DNA of 64,000 bases from assembly GCA_023213395.1 (NCBI GenBank), contig CM041465.1, positions 92,139,741 to 92,203,740 of the forward strand, read 5' to 3'. Positions 11,050 through 23,996 of this stretch are shown one piece after another. Origin of the DNA: Cycas panzhihuaensis (Eukaryota > Cycadophyta). Position numbers and translations under genes: made by a program. Below the pieces are notes generated by a model that did no database searches, was not told the DNA's origin, and saw only the letters and a list, made by a program, of their open reading frames with translations. Every line of letters begins with the position of its first letter. Position 1 is the first letter of the stretch.

Positions 11050-12200
11050 AGGTGGTCAACCCACTTGGCTTGTTCTTCAGATAGAACTGGCTTATCTAAT
11101 AGCTAATGAAGGCTATGGTGGTCTATTGGGATAGTGAATATTGAGCCACTTAGATATTGATATTATTTATCTATAGCATGGAAAATAGCCTTTTTTTTTT
11201 AATATATTAATAGCCAATATCCATGGTCTTTAAGTTTTTTATTCTCAAATATAATTGGGTGAATGTTCTGTATAAGTATTACACCCAAGTTAAATCTCAA
11301 TGCATTATATTTTAGCTAAAAAGGCTGAGAGAACTTTGGTGTGACCAAAATAGGAGTGGAGAACATGACTTATTTAAGATCATTGAAAGCATCATTAGTA
11401 GTTGGCAACCATTAAAAAGAATCTTTCTAAAGTAGATTAGTTAATGGGGCTTTAAGGCTACATAATTATGGATGAACTATTAATAGAACCTTGTAGGTCT
11501 TAAGAAAGCACATAATTAGGTGAGGTTTTTAGGTGTTTTCTAGTTCATAACAGCTGATATTTTATTGGGATCAACCTAAACACCTTCTAAAGAGATATGT
11601 GGCCTAGGTATTGTAGTTCAGATTTACTAAACTCACATTTGGAGATCTTAGTATATTATTATTACTTAGCTAACATATATAAAATTATTTCAAATGGTGA
11701 ATGTAAAAAGTTATGGTCATGTTATAGATGAGAATATAATTGAAGAAAATAATGATAATTTTTCTAAGGAATCAGGAAAAAACCTTATGCATTAAAGATT
11801 GAAAGGTGGTGAGAGAATTACATAGGTCAAAAGGAATTATGTGGAACTCAAAATGGTTGTGATATGTCTAGAAGGTTATCTTATGTTGATCTTCAAGTAC
11901 AATGGGAATTTAATAGTACCTTAATTAGAGATCAAGTTTAGTAAAAATTGTGGCACCATGAATTTCATTCAACATATTGTCAATTCTCAAGATTAGAAAT
12001 TTATTTTTTATATTTATTTTATTAAGCTCATGATAATCAATACAAAGCCTAAAGGAACCATTATTTTTCTAAACTCACATAATAGGGATAGTGTATAGGC
12101 TCTTATTGGGTTGGACTATCCCCATTTATATTAGTTTGTTAGTAATCTTTTGTATTTTATTTTTTTAGAAATATGAATTTATATAAGACCAATGACTAAT
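11050..12200 (-). pseudogene. G1 reverse transcriptase and RNase H remnant
   Basis: On the minus strand from about 12200 to 11690 a Ty3/gypsy RT is readable: MGIVQPNKS, FRLCIDYHELNKI, IHGATIFTKLDL and EFHIIPFDLCNSLTTFQ. Its ending, NYILIYNM, stands where FDDILIYS is expected, so at least one catalytic Asp is lost. It continues into KCEFSKSELQYLGHIS and an RNase H-connection stretch to about 11050. Stops fall at nearly every tenth codon. The order and the LCIDYxxLNK and FQxLM motifs identify chromovirus-type pol. Confidence 0.87.
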
Positions 12201-13150
12201 AAGGTCATGGGAATTTCTTGGCTTGATGGTGTGGTTACACCTATGATCTAATACAGGGTTAATTAGTAAGGGGGCAAAAATAACCCAATATTAATTGAGA
12301 ATATATTATATATCTAAATGAATAGTTGTATGGACCCAGATACTATTGTTACATACTATGTATCTAACATTGTTATTTAGTTATCTAAGCATACAATTTG
12401 GTGAAATTAGTTTATTTAGGGAGGTTTCACCCCATGGAGTTTATGGGTTTGTCCCATATAGTCCTTAAATAAAATAAATAGGTTAGTAGGAGAGTTATTA
12501 GTACTATAGGTTCCCAAGGTTTGGGGCCATTAGATTCCAAGGATAGAATTTGAGCCACCAATGGATAAGATATAAAATCTAAGACTATCCTATAAAAGTC
12601 AATTTAAATGGTAAGGTTCTTGATTATAACTACACAATAAAGAGTATAATGTCTTGGTAGGGAGCAAGTAAATCCAATTTTTAGCACAATATAAAGATTA
12701 AGTTATTTGGATAAAGAAATATTAATGAATTTTAGCAATGTAACATCATTGATGAAGATGGTGATAGGGATTCTCTTAAGGGTTCCTTTGGCACATAATA
12801 GCTTAGGACATAAGAAAGAGACTATGGAAGATAAGGAGACTTCTAGCTTAAGGTTTAAGGAAGGCTTAGAGGGGGGTTCTTCCATTTTTTGTTCAAAATT
12901 ATAATCATCTTTGAGGGATAGTTTAGGGTCAATTATGAATACCATTCTCTTGGGCTTGTAGAGTTTGCCATGTTTGGGGATCCCTTTCTTTGAGCTTTAG
13001 ATATAGAGGCCAAATTCCTCACATCGATGTACTTCTGCTAGTTAAACTTATATTGGTTTTATCAAAGACTCTTCAAAAAGGTATTCTATTATAGATCTTT
13101 ATGTATTGTCAATTATGGTTGTTATTATTAGAACTTGACTTATCATGGTT
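12201..13150 (-). pseudogene. G1 protease/linker region, weakly readable
   Basis: This lies between the gag and RT remnants on the minus strand. The part next to RT (12330-12200) fits the usual pre-RT stretch preceding GIVQPN. An 80-codon open stretch occupies 12945-12703, but no DTG or DSG protease motif could be read with confidence. A CCHC knuckle was not seen. Confidence 0.5.
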
Positions 13151-13620
13151 GTTGGTGTTATGTGAAATCTTGTAAGAAGGAAAATGTCCTTTCTATCACA
13201 AATTCTACCTATATTACTCTACCCATTCTTATAGCTTCTTTCAAACTTGGTAGTGATAAAGTTTTTAGCCATATATAGATGTGGTCTTTTAGTTTTGTGA
13301 CATAAGTATTAATCATTTTTTACTTATCCAATTAGTTGATGTGATTTACCAAAGTTTAAAGTTCATTTGTATAAATGTTTATTAATGAAACTTGCTTCAA
13401 TCTTGTAAGTTGGTTAAAGAAGGATTAGCTCAAGTTTCTTCATATTGGTCAAAGAAACTACTGGAGAAGTGTTCCCATGTCTTGTTTATAGGGTAATATT
13501 ATTGCCATAAATATAATTAATGATGTGTTTTACCATCTATATGAATGGATACAAATGTTAATTGATCATCAATGGACATTAGATTAAGGGAAAAGTAAGA
13601 TTGTAGCTTACTTATCTACC
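13150..13620 (-). pseudogene. G1 gag (Retrotrans_gag-type) remnant
   Basis: Minus-strand translation resembles the chromovirus capsid. SIHIDGKTHH is followed by TWEHFSSSFFDQYEE, then a leucine- and glutamine-rich helix region including FIQMNFKLW (the IEQFEALSNRI region in relatives). The pattern 'TWxxFsxxfxxxY' is the usual core. Many stops are present. Assignment is supported by its position upstream of RT in the same strand. Confidence 0.68.
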
Positions 13621-15441
13621 TTTGTGTGCTATCCTTATTAAGATATAGATCAAAATTAGCGATGTTTATTTTATGATGAAGTTATTACTATCATTAAGGA
13701 GGATTGTTGATTTGATATGGTAGAGGAGTATTTCTTATGTGATGTGGCAGAGGAGTATTACCTATGTGATGTGGTAGAGGAGTATTGCCTATAGATTAAG
13801 AGGGTGATTGTAACATTTAAGCCAGTAATTGTGCCATCTAGTTCATGAGTACAACCATGTTAGACTTTGATACAAGAGAAGATATGTTAGCCTATACCTC
13901 TTTCTAAAGTTTAGAGAATTGAGTTTATAATACAAGGATTCAGTCTGCCTAAGTGAGAGCCATCATTGAGATAGAAAGGGATTATAAGAAGAGGGATGCA
14001 AGAAAGAAGAAAATGATATAAGAAAATGGAATTAGTAAGATAAAATGGGATTTACTAAATTAGGGAATAGATAAATTGAATGGGTCTTTAGAGAATTAGA
14101 AGATTTTGATAAAAAGAGGCAGAAGTAGGGTGTCTATGGCCTATTAACTACAAAAAATACATAAGGAAATCATCTAGTGTACTAAAACAAACTGAAAGAG
14201 CTTATTGAGATGGTATAGGTGAGTTTCAAATGAAAATTTTTAGAATGTAGGGCCTATCAGATGCCTTTAGGCTAGTTCTCTTAAAAAATGATAGTTAAAA
14301 CTAAATTAATAGAAAATGACCAGTGTGACACATAGATCAAAATAAGATATATAAATTCATAAGATAGTTTTTTAGTTATGGACTTGTTTGGTTTTTTTTT
14401 TTTAATATCTTGAATCTAGTGATGTAGGTTCCATCTGAATTAGAGAAGTATTAATTGAAGTGACCCTACGGACTAGGAGATGACTCTCTCTTTTTTTTCT
14501 TTTTTTAATTTTCAAAAGGAGGTACACTTCTTTTGAACTAGATTGGACTCAAAGGATCTAAACTAAAAGCAAGACTTAAAATTATGTTGAAGGTTTAAAT
14601 GGGAGGTATTCAAACTTTGGTCCTTGTATTATCAAATTATTATTATTATATTACAGGACTATGTTGTTATTGCATTATAAGATGGTTTTATTACTATATT
14701 TTAGGATTATTAATAATAAATATAACAACTTTAGTAATTTATATTTGGATGTGTAATAATCTTAGCAATCTTGAATTGTATTTAGAAGTACTTAAGACTT
14801 AAGAAATTGGGTGTACCTGCTTCTATAAGCCTCTTAATAGACTTCCTAGTCACTACTACTACTTAACCCAATCTCTTAGGGTACTAATTATGAAGGAAAT
14901 CTATTCTCGTAGATGTAATAATAATGCTAGGAGTAACTTCCCTTTGTTAACTACTAACTAGTGTAGTAAAAAGGATAGATGACTAATAATTTTCCTAAAG
15001 CTAGGTAAGGTAGGGTAACCTATAAGGGTCCTCTAACATACTTGAAGGTATATGAAGGCTCAATTCTATATCCAAGCTCTATCTAAGGCCTATGCAAGTA
15101 TTTTATCTACTTTACTTCATGCATAGGCATATACCCACATATGCTTGGTCTATAATGATAGATCTTAGTGATGTTTAAAGACCCCTGACACAGGGTCTCT
15201 ACCTAAAAGCTAAGAGGAAAAAGAGGGAGGGATTTGCTACCTACTTGTAACTTGTTGCAAAAGTTTAAATATTTACAGTAGAACCATAAAGTAGAAATTA
15301 ATATAAGAGATAGGGTTTATATAATTTTCACATGGAAAAAGAAAAATCAAAATTTTCCTCCTTCCACTTCTCTTGTTTCTTTTTTATCTTGTTATACTAT
15401 TGTGTATGATTTCTAACTTAGCTTTAATAGCACTTTAAATA
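13621..15441 (-). other. G1 untranslated leader and 5' end
   Basis: It lies between gag and the 5' LTR on the minus strand and has no coding pattern. It contains poly-T runs and AT-rich stretches. On the minus strand a decayed PBS (TGCTATTAAAGCT against TGGTATCAGAGCC) occupies 15432-15420, a few bases inside the LTR. The plus-strand open stretch at 14599-14802 is hydrophobic and looks random. Confidence 0.55.
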
Positions 15442-15831
15442 TGACTTTTCTAATGGTTCTCTTACACAAAAAAAATGATAATAGAAAATAAAGAGCAAAT
15501 GCAACACTTTTTGTTGATAATGGAAGTTAATTACATAAGTAAAATACACAAAAGAGTAGAAAATGATCACTATTAAAGAATGAAAATACTATAACATAAT
15601 CTCTTAATGAAAGTAATTACATAATAACCTCCTTCTATAATCTACAAGCCTTAAATAGATAAAAGAGGCTCTTTTCCATGCATTCTCATTGGCAGGCCAA
15701 ATAGCCTTTCATTTTATTTGTGGACTTAAAAGGTTTATATATAAAAGTTAATAACTATCACTTAACCACATGGTGCCTTGGTCATATATGCTAGTACTCT
15801 AGTTCTACTAATAGCATATAGTTATGTAACA
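15442..15831 (-). repeat. G1 5' LTR
   Basis: Direct-repeat partner of 4170-4529, with shared blocks around gataaaagagg near 15660 and aggccaaatagcc near 15695. On the minus strand it begins TGTTACATAAC. Confidence 0.75.
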
Positions 15832-15952
15832 CATTACATGGCAAGATCATAATAAATTATAATATAATATATTTACCTAATGATTTTTATAAATCTCATG
15901 TGTATAGTTGTTATAAAGATTATGCAAATGATCATTCATAGGATTATGTCTC

Positions 15953-15953
<1 letters not shown>

Positions 15954-16042
<89 letters not shown>
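15954..16042. repeat. (TA)n microsatellite, about 89 bp
   Basis: Uninterrupted TA dinucleotides. The long Tyr-Ile 'proteins' on both strands here are artefacts of the repeat. Confidence 0.97.
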
Positions 16043-16044
<2 letters not shown>

Positions 16045-16199
16045 CAAGGATTTAGAAGTAATAATTTAAACATATACATATACAAAAGAAAAATTAGAAT
16101 GGGTATGTGATTAATTTGTACAGAGATAAAGTCAAAGGGAGATAAAAGTAAAAATGATAAAAAGATAGTGTGAATTATTATATACAAAATTTTTATTTT

Positions 16200-17110
16200 T
16201 TTATATAAATATTTATAGTAATTTTAAATCTATACTTTAATTATTTATATAATCAACTATTACAACACCTTAAAGAATATCATAAATAGTAAGTATAAGA
16301 GAGGAGAAAAAACATTAAAAAAATGTTATGATTATCCAAGAAAATATATGGGTCTTGTTATAAAAGGCATAGATCAAAAGAAAATAATCTTGCCTTGTGC
16401 AAAAAACTTGAAGAAGTAAATCTTTGCACAAATCCATTTGGTTAGTTGTATGATTTTTATAGAGTGTTATCTCCTCAAGTTTATTTTACAATACCAAATA
16501 TTCATAATGATCCAAATTTATTATGAATCCAACATGGTTCCATAATATTTTCACATAAGATATTACACAAATCATCTTATAATAATAGTAAATAGTACAT
16601 AGAATAATCACTAGTATGAAAATTAGTTCTCTTCAAGGTGAGGGCTACTCTAGGAAATTATCATTGCCTGTGACTACCTCTAAAGAGTGAGGGCTACTCT
16701 AGGAAATTGTCATTGCATGTGGCTACCTCTAAAGAGTTGAAGTAGTAAAAGTAATATACATTGGATGATTTCTTCAATTGAAATTTTATCCTTTTAATAC
16801 TTCATAACTGAGCACTTCTAATAGATATGTCAATTTAAAAAGTGGTTATATCCCTTGGCTTATGGATATATCATTTGATAAAGGGGTTGTATCCCTTAGA
16901 TTTATAATAAGTCCTCCCCCTCTCAAAAAATAATTTACCCTTAAAACCTTGAAACCTTCAAGTTTTACTAGTACCAAGTCTCATCTTCCCAAGTTGCATC
17001 TTTAATTCCCATGTCCTTCCATTTGATGAGGTATTCTTTTATCTCTATATTATGTAGTTATCTTGATCTTACCTATATTATATGTTTTGATTATAGGATG
17101 TATGATCCTT
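16200..17110 (-). mobile_element. Chromovirus G3: chromodomain end and part of the 3' LTR
   Basis: On the minus strand the end of pol reads IKEYLIKWKDMGIK then DATWEDE (17047-16971). This is the classic chromodomain pattern EYLxKWKG...ATWE. A stop follows, then a purine tract (16924-16911), where the 3' LTR should begin near 16909 and run leftward. Upstream pol is not readable to the right of 17110, so the element is broken or interrupted there. The left LTR boundary is not visible. Confidence 0.72.
16638..16735. repeat. 49 bp tandem duplication
   Basis: Two adjacent copies (16638-16686, 16687-16735) of a unit starting gtgagggctactctagg, with three differences. It lies inside the presumed G3 LTR. 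Confidence 0.9.
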
Positions 17111-17129
17111 CTTCATTTAATTTTGGAAA

Positions 17130-17640
17130 AGTTATTTATATTGTGTAATTTATAAAGGGATGAAGTCACTCATATAACTCAACAAGGGGCATAGGATAGG
17201 GGGTCCAAATCAAAGAAGGAAATGAATAACTCTCTCTCCCAGATACCCATGTTTTGGCATGGATATAAGTGGGTGGATGGAGGAGAGACCTAAACTAGAT
17301 AGAAAATGATGTATACATTTGATGGAAAGTAAAAAGGGAAGGGGGGAAGGAAATGACTAAGCTAATAAACCACCTTTCTAACATATAAGATTGTTACAAC
17401 ACCAAATATTTAACATGTAGTATAAAGGTCCTAGTTGTATATTATTATCCTAAGACCTCTATGGGTTCTAATTATTATTATGTAATGTTGTGGCATCCCT
17501 TAAAGGGAGGGGAGGGGGTGTGGGGGGCATTTATGGAAGCCTTTAGTTGAATTTTGTTAAAGTTAAAGGGGTTATAAACATTTGGTTATTGGGTTTTATT
17601 TAATCCATTAACCAATGGGTTAAACATACAACATCTCCCC
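17130..17640 (-). repeat. Possible solo or truncated LTR
   Basis: On the minus strand a purine run (agtaggggaga, ending near 17631) is followed by TGTTGTATGTTTAACCC. This looks like a purine tract plus LTR start and would explain why G3 pol stops at 17110. C-rich and G-rich runs near 17505-17530 fit an LTR. No partner repeat or target duplication was found. Confidence 0.3.
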
Positions 17641-19899
17641 TACTTGGATAAAATGATGACCTGTAATGAAATCAGAGAGGTTGGTTTTGCAAAATTTGGG
17701 TTTTTGGAGCTGAGAATATATGTTTAGCTTATTATCTCTTTCTTTCTTATTCTTCAACTGGTATCTGCCTATATTATTTTCATTTCATTTATGCATTTGA
17801 AAGTCAAAAGCACTAGTTAATAAAAGGGTAAAGTATTTCTTAGAAAGAGATATAATATAGAGGGATAGAGTAATAGGCCAAATTATGGATGAGTGATATG
17901 AAATATATGATTAAAATGTATCATAAACAAATAAAATCATGTATTTTGTTATGATTTCCTTTCTTCTTAATACTACTATCTCCCTATTTATATCTGCCAT
18001 AGTCATCTAAGTATAAATTAATCTTATGATTTTTTTTTTTAGATGAGGATTTTCCTAGTAGATTATAAACTTAAGTCCTAGTATTTCATTCTCCTACCAA
18101 TTTATAGTCATTACATTATAGTACTAAATTTAACATATGTTGATTATTATAACTTAGTTCATATATTGATTGGTGCACTAATATAAGTTCCGCAATAATG
18201 AACGTTTTATTTTCAATCTTATTAATAATGATAATAGACAAGATTACATTAGCATTTGCTTCTAGATCATCATTCATATAACCACTTTATGAAGATGCTT
18301 CCTAATCCAAATTACCATATTTAGAGTCTTTCTAGAAGTGATCTATATTTAACTTTACCCAATGCCATAACACTCTTTTTAAGTCATTGGGTTCATCTAT
18401 TTTCAATTTGAAAACCAAAATAATCTTTAGTTGAATCCTTGTCTCTTTATTATAGTCCCTAAGGTATTGGTTATGTAAGAAAAAAATAAACAAGAGGTCT
18501 ATAATATGTTACTATTATTTATTTGTTTAGGGTGCCTTGAGATCCATAATCATTCAACATTAATATTTATCACCTAATTGACATAACCATCCTTGATTTA
18601 TGTATTTGCATAAATCATTAACATCTATTTAGCATTTCTCAATAATATTTTCTTCACAGTTATATTTAGTGCATCTAATTATTACCATTAATAAATACTT
18701 TTAATCATTTTTTTTACATGGGCTAATTAATACATTATAATAACCTATTTTACTCTAACTTTTATCTTATTCACATAGATTCATAATTCCATTTGTAGTT
18801 AAAAAATAACTTCTTATTTAGATAAGATTATGTTTCACATATCCATAAAGTGATATCCTTCACATAGCCATACTATTCTTAGCAAGACAAAACCTATTCA
18901 CTATCAATGCACACTACATTGTTGTACAGTAGATTATTCTTAATGTTGACCTTTCGAGTCATGATATGCTCTCATTTTAAAATTTGTTGTGTTTCCATAT
19001 AAATAGTCTTGAATTGCTTAAAACTATTATTGTATAGTCATTTATATTAGTGGAAGATTTATAGGCAATCACATTTTTTATTTTTTTCTATTCAGGATCA
19101 ATGTAATGACAATGTATATAGTTCCTTTTGATTCTCAAGTTTCACCATCATTTATTTGATGAGATAGTTCAATGATAATATTTTTTTAATGCTTAGTTTA
19201 ACAAAGGTGCACTTTATAAATATATGATCATTTTTTCTTATAAATGTTTAATCATTATTTTTATTGATGAATGATTTTAGTAAACAAAAGTGCATTTTAT
19301 GAGTGTCTAGTTGTTTTGATGAAATACTTTAATTGCCTTTCATTAATATTTTGTGACCACTACACATTTAATTATATATATATTTATTAAGAGTCAATGA
19401 AAGGATGAAATTAAATGATTATATATTTCTTTTTGTTTGATAAGCAAGTTAGTGGATTAGTAGTAAATGTGTTGAAGTTAGGGTGTTTAGATTTAAGAGG
19501 TCATAAGCTTGAGTTTTGGGGACTCAACCCCAACCATTTATAAACATCTTAGTTTAGGTTAGATTTACTCTTACTTTCATGAGCATTATTCAAAAGAAAA
19601 ATTATATCTTCATTTAGCATAATTTCCACATATTTATTTCTAAATAAATTCAAATAATAAAATTTTGGTTTGAAAAATATGATTGTAAATAGTGAATGAG
19701 AATGTATTAAAGGGTGAAAATTAATTTTTATGATTTTACCTTAATTAAATTTTAAGATAAAACTTTACATGAAAAACAAACATATATTACAACATATTTT
19801 AAAACTAATATCTTAAAAAATATTTCAATTTAAGTAACATTTATCCACACTTGATAGATATTTAATGCCCATATCTTCCCAAGCTTATCCTTACAAATT
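17641..19899. other. No recognisable feature
   Basis: Long AT-rich stretch, checked on both strands for copia and gypsy motifs without success. It probably consists of older repeat remnants too decayed to read. Confidence 0.5.
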
Positions 19900-20066
19900 T
19901 GGTGAAAGAAGAGTTAAGGGAATAGATCGAGCACTTTTATTAACTTTGGAGGTTGATATTATAGAATAGCTCATACAATGGACACTAAAAGAGCATTAAA
20001 AGAGTATCAAAGTAGTTTCTCTTAAAAAAGGAAACAATGATCAATAATACTTTACAAGTAATTTTC
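19900..20066 (-). repeat. Chromovirus G2 3' LTR, left piece (split by TR-GAG-2)
   Basis: Together with 24352-24540 it forms one LTR related to the G1 LTRs. The shared ccttaaatagataaaagagg block resumes at 24360, directly after the inserted element. The left boundary is uncertain. Confidence 0.55.
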
Positions 20067-20421
20067 TGTTGAAATATTCAAGGAGATCATTCATATTCAA
20101 TAATAATAGAATAATATTAATAATATAATATAATGCCATTAACTCAATATGAAAGGAAGTATATCACAATGTCTCCACATCCACAATAATATTTTAATAA
20201 ACACCATATTGACTCAATATGTTCCACTCTACCTCAACCAGTTATTTATACATCACAAGTGGGAGAGAGAAGGACTACATGTGTTACATGTGGGATAAAT
20301 AACCTCGTACACAACCACCCATATAACACCTATATATTGACTAATAATCTAATGATCACTTATATGCACAAGTGTGCATTACATACTTAGACACTTACAC
20401 ATTAAACATTATCTTCCAACA
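20067..20421 (-). repeat. TR-GAG-2 3' LTR (355 bp)
   Basis: Same length as 23997-24351 and alignable throughout, with roughly 10% differences, mostly C/T and G/A. Confidence 0.94.
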
Positions 20422-20989
20422 CCTCCCCATAATGTTTAATGTCAAGACTACAAAAAGACTAAATACTAAGGACTAATATAACACTTAACAATGACTTTTA
20501 TTGGACTTTTGATTTGATCAATATGTGTTTTGCCTTCTTTGAATTTATAATACCTTGACCTTGGAATAGTATTGAATACAATGTCTTCTCCTTAATCTTT
20601 ATCTTCATTTTTATAATGTTATCCTTGAAGCGGTCTTTCTAAGTGATGGTCCTTGAACTTAGCCTTCTTCAACTTCATATGTAAGAATGAATCCTCCATT
20701 AGGTAAAAAGTGTACTAGGTCAAGTCATCTTGAGTCTGGTATAGATCTGTCAGGTGATCTTAGGACCTGTCCTTATCAAAAACATCTTCAAAGTATATAT
20801 TAAGTATGTCTTCTATCAATGTTTTGGTCACCACCTGATTGGTTTCATTTTCTTCAATATTTAAGTGATCAACAACTATTGAACCAATGTTAAAATTTGA
20901 AGGAGGGTCAAAGGAATATTTAACATGTATATGTTCCTTCTCTTTATTAATGTTTCCTTTAATTTTTGTTGAAAGATCTTCATCATCTT

Positions 20990-21650
20990 AAGATCAATTT
21001 AGATTAGAACTAGTAACTAAATTAGGAAAGAACTCAAAATAATAAATTGGTTTGACTTCATCCTCCCCTAAAGCAATAGATTCATCTAGAAGAATTTGTA
21101 TTGCTTGATTAGTAGTCAAATCATCAACCTTATCGTTCTTAGTAATACGTTCAAGTGTAGTTCCATCATCTTCATATACTTCTTCATTCAAATTAATAGT
21201 ATTCTCTTCATTATCCTATTTATCTGTGTTATTGTTATTAATAGTTTTGTTTACTCTTTCAAGAACCTCGTACGCCTCTTGAGGGCTCTGATCATACACA
21301 TTCTTCAACAAATTCCATGCCTTGTTAGTAGTGTCAATATTATAAATTTTATGAATAAGAAATTGATATGAAGAGGGAAGATTCTCTTCCTTAAAAGTTG
21401 TAAGCAAAATATTAATGGCTACTTAGGTTTTTTCTTAAAGCTTTCCTCTCATTCTTCACTGATTAGTGAAGTGCCATTATGAACTACTTTCCATAACCTT
21501 TTTGCCATGAATATACACTCCATTTTAATTTTCCAAATTTAAAACTTTTTACCAGTATATTTAGGCAAGACTATGTTGCTATCGGTTATCCAATATTCAT
21601 TCTTCTCTAGCACAAAAATAATAAAATCTCCTAACTCCATGATGAAAGAC
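20990..21650 (-). pseudogene. TR-GAG-2 gag remnant
   Basis: It starts at an ATG at 21640 (minus strand): MELGDFIIFVLEKNEYW. Then come LPKYTGKKF, a stop where Trp would be, IWKIKMECIF and AKRLWKVV. This is the start of copia gag (N-terminal UBN2-like, pattern FxGxNFxxWK). It parallels MELSDVMTFVPEKNKYW of TR-GAG-1. Frames then shift. A middle part at 21407-21216 contains INTTNKAWNLL-like residues (YNIDTTNKAWNLLKNVYDQS), also gag-like. The end at 21191-20994 is acidic. No zinc knuckle was seen. Confidence 0.78.
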
Positions 21651-23984
21651 TAATTTGATTATAAGCACATCATTTAGAATTTATGCATCAACTTTGAACA
21701 ATAATAACTCCATCAAAACAACAACAAATTTTCCCAAAACACATACAAAAATGATAGAATCTGAAAAATGGTTCCAATGCCTCTGACTACATGAAAAAAA
21801 GATGCTTAAATGCAAAGATATTGCTAAAATTATATAAAAACCTTCTTAAGCACTAAAATTGAATAAGGATAATATTAAGTCCCTTAAAGAATAAGTAGTC
21901 AATCATATTAATACTTTATATGACCAAGAGATTAACCACTAGGGGGCTAACCAATTTCAAACTAGATTCCAATATGATTCAATATAAATTTTACTCCAAA
22001 AAAGTTAAATGTGCCTTATACTGAATTTCTATCCATAGGTTTTAAATGAAAAATCTAATCTGATTAAATATGCCTTAAATCTTCAAAAATAAAGAAAGTA
22101 CATCTCTCTAAATATTTACACCTGCGTGATATTAAACCCTAACCATGGTAGATAAATTGAATCACTTTGATCCTGCAGACTTATATACCTAAGAATTAGT
22201 CTATGTAGGTAAAATATAGTAGTGTCTAGTTTTTCTGATTTGTTTACTCTCGATCTACTTGATCTCTTCATCATTTGTTAGATGGGTAGCAGTTATCATA
22301 GAAGCTACCTATATCTATCCCCTTAAATGGGTAAACATATAAGATGAAGATAGTTAAGAAATATACTTAGATTCAAAATATCCTCCACATAGAGTTCCTA
22401 TGTTTAGGTTCCTTCAAGTACCAAAGCTTCTCTATCTTTACAGGCATAGTCTTTGATTCAAATCTCATAGTAAGGGATGCCCAATTATTTTATTTGATCT
22501 TTATTATTCTTTTTATACACATAAAGCAATAGAGAATACTACACATCCCCTATAATTCTAGCTCCACTACACCAAGGGAGGAGCACCTCAATCTGTAGAC
22601 TTCATATAACTAGTAGTGTTTGAATACTAACCATGTGCTCTTACTTGGAGACAACCCATGAATTTTAAATGATTCAAGGTCAATAGATATGCAAACCCTA
22701 GCATAGTAGTAACTAGGATTCTAAATGATCCATTTGTAGGTGTGATCATCAGAAGGTATGTCTCCACATGGAACTCTTATCAAGAGTTAAGGTTATGACT
22801 GTTATATTTTTTTCAATCATGCAAGTGCTTTATAACAATTCGTAGCCAAAATTCTCCTCAATGCTAACACTCCACAATTCTGGCAAATATATGTTGGTGG
22901 AAGGGTGGCTCATATGGAGATTGTTGGCATAAGGATATCAACAACAAAGTGACTAGTGATGGCTCACAAATCTAGCAACTCTAATGTATATGATAGCTCT
23001 AGCTTTGATAGGTGAATGGACAAACTGAATGATGGAAGATAACCACTAACTGGTGTTTTGTCTCACAATTAGAAACTAGGAAGTCAAACTAAGATAGTAG
23101 ATGATGGAGCATGAGCAAAATTTTTGTATGATAGGTGGCAGAACTTTGAATAGCAGCTAACCTGTAATTGAGGACACTTAGACGGATGCATGTTCATAAT
23201 AGTAGTTATTGTGGCTCTGTGATATAGACGAACAACTCTTAGGTAATAGACTCAAGAGGCAATGACCTACATATCGGTGGCTCTATTATAGAGTAAATGG
23301 ATGTGTAGAAAAAATAGAGCACACAAAGGATGACTTTCTTCAAATGGTGGCAGTCACACGAAGAGCGTCAGTTCAAAAATAGGGAAGATAAACTAATATT
23401 GGTCAGATAAAAGGGTATACAGCTCCTTATGCATGAGCAAATAGACTTATCCTTTATGCAAAAAAAAAAAAGCTGAATCTTTCAACAAGTGGCTAACATC
23501 AAATAATCTTTATTACAAATAATTTTCTTTCTTTGTGGTAAGTACTCTCATGCGATGGCTAGGGCTTTATTCAGGAGATTTTTTAGAGAAACAATGAACT
23601 CAATAATTTCCAATCTAAACCTTCACTTTCAATATATAAATAGAACTTAATGACTATGAATTCCAGATTCATTCATATGTTATCATCTTCTAATTTCATA
23701 AATTCACACCAAATAAATTCTTTATAGGGTGAACCCATACACAAAACTTTCATCACATTCCAAGGTAAAGTAACATTATTACTTGATACAAAATTCTAAC
23801 TTATATCAAAACTATTATATCACGACTTAGTGCCACGACTTGGCACCACTTACGATAACAATATCCTCAAGATTTATACCTTTAAAAAATTAGATCCTCA
23901 ATCTAGAAATTAGCTCAATGGAACCCCTCTACATACATCAATAAAGCAGTGAACCTACATAATAATGAACTTGATAAGAAACCT
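21651..23984 (-). other. TR-GAG-2 leader, noncoding
   Basis: About 2.3 kb between PBS and gag. It has many stops in all frames and a poly-A run at 23459-23471. I recognise no gene or captured fragment. Confidence 0.55.
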
Positions 23985-23996
23985 GCTCTAATACCA
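23985..23996 (-). other. TR-GAG-2 primer-binding site
   Basis: The minus strand reads TGGTATTAGAGC, one transition away from the initiator-Met site, and abuts the LTR. Confidence 0.88.

Larger units (their letters stand above)
4170..15831 (-). mobile_element. Chromovirus G1: minus-strand Ty3/gypsy element split by Copia-2
   Basis: Read on the minus strand the order is 5' LTR (15831-15442), a decayed PBS at 15432-15420, an untranslated leader, gag (about 13620-13150), protease/linker, reverse transcriptase (12200-11690) and RNase H (11690-11050). A full copia element (5836-10781) follows, then integrase (5830-5190), chromodomain remains (4720-4540), purine tract and 3' LTR. Gag, RT, RNase H, integrase, chromodomain order is that of plant chromoviruses. 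Without the copia insertion it would be about 6.7 kb. No clean target duplication was found, so the ends may be off by several bases. Confidence 0.82.

Noticed and set aside
14599-14802. Hydrophobic 67-codon frame
   Set aside because: The composition follows from T-rich DNA. No start context, relative or domain.
15880-16187. Tyr-Ile repeat proteins on both strands
   Set aside because: They are translations of the (TA)n microsatellite. The same applies to 52289-52474 and 60637-60819.
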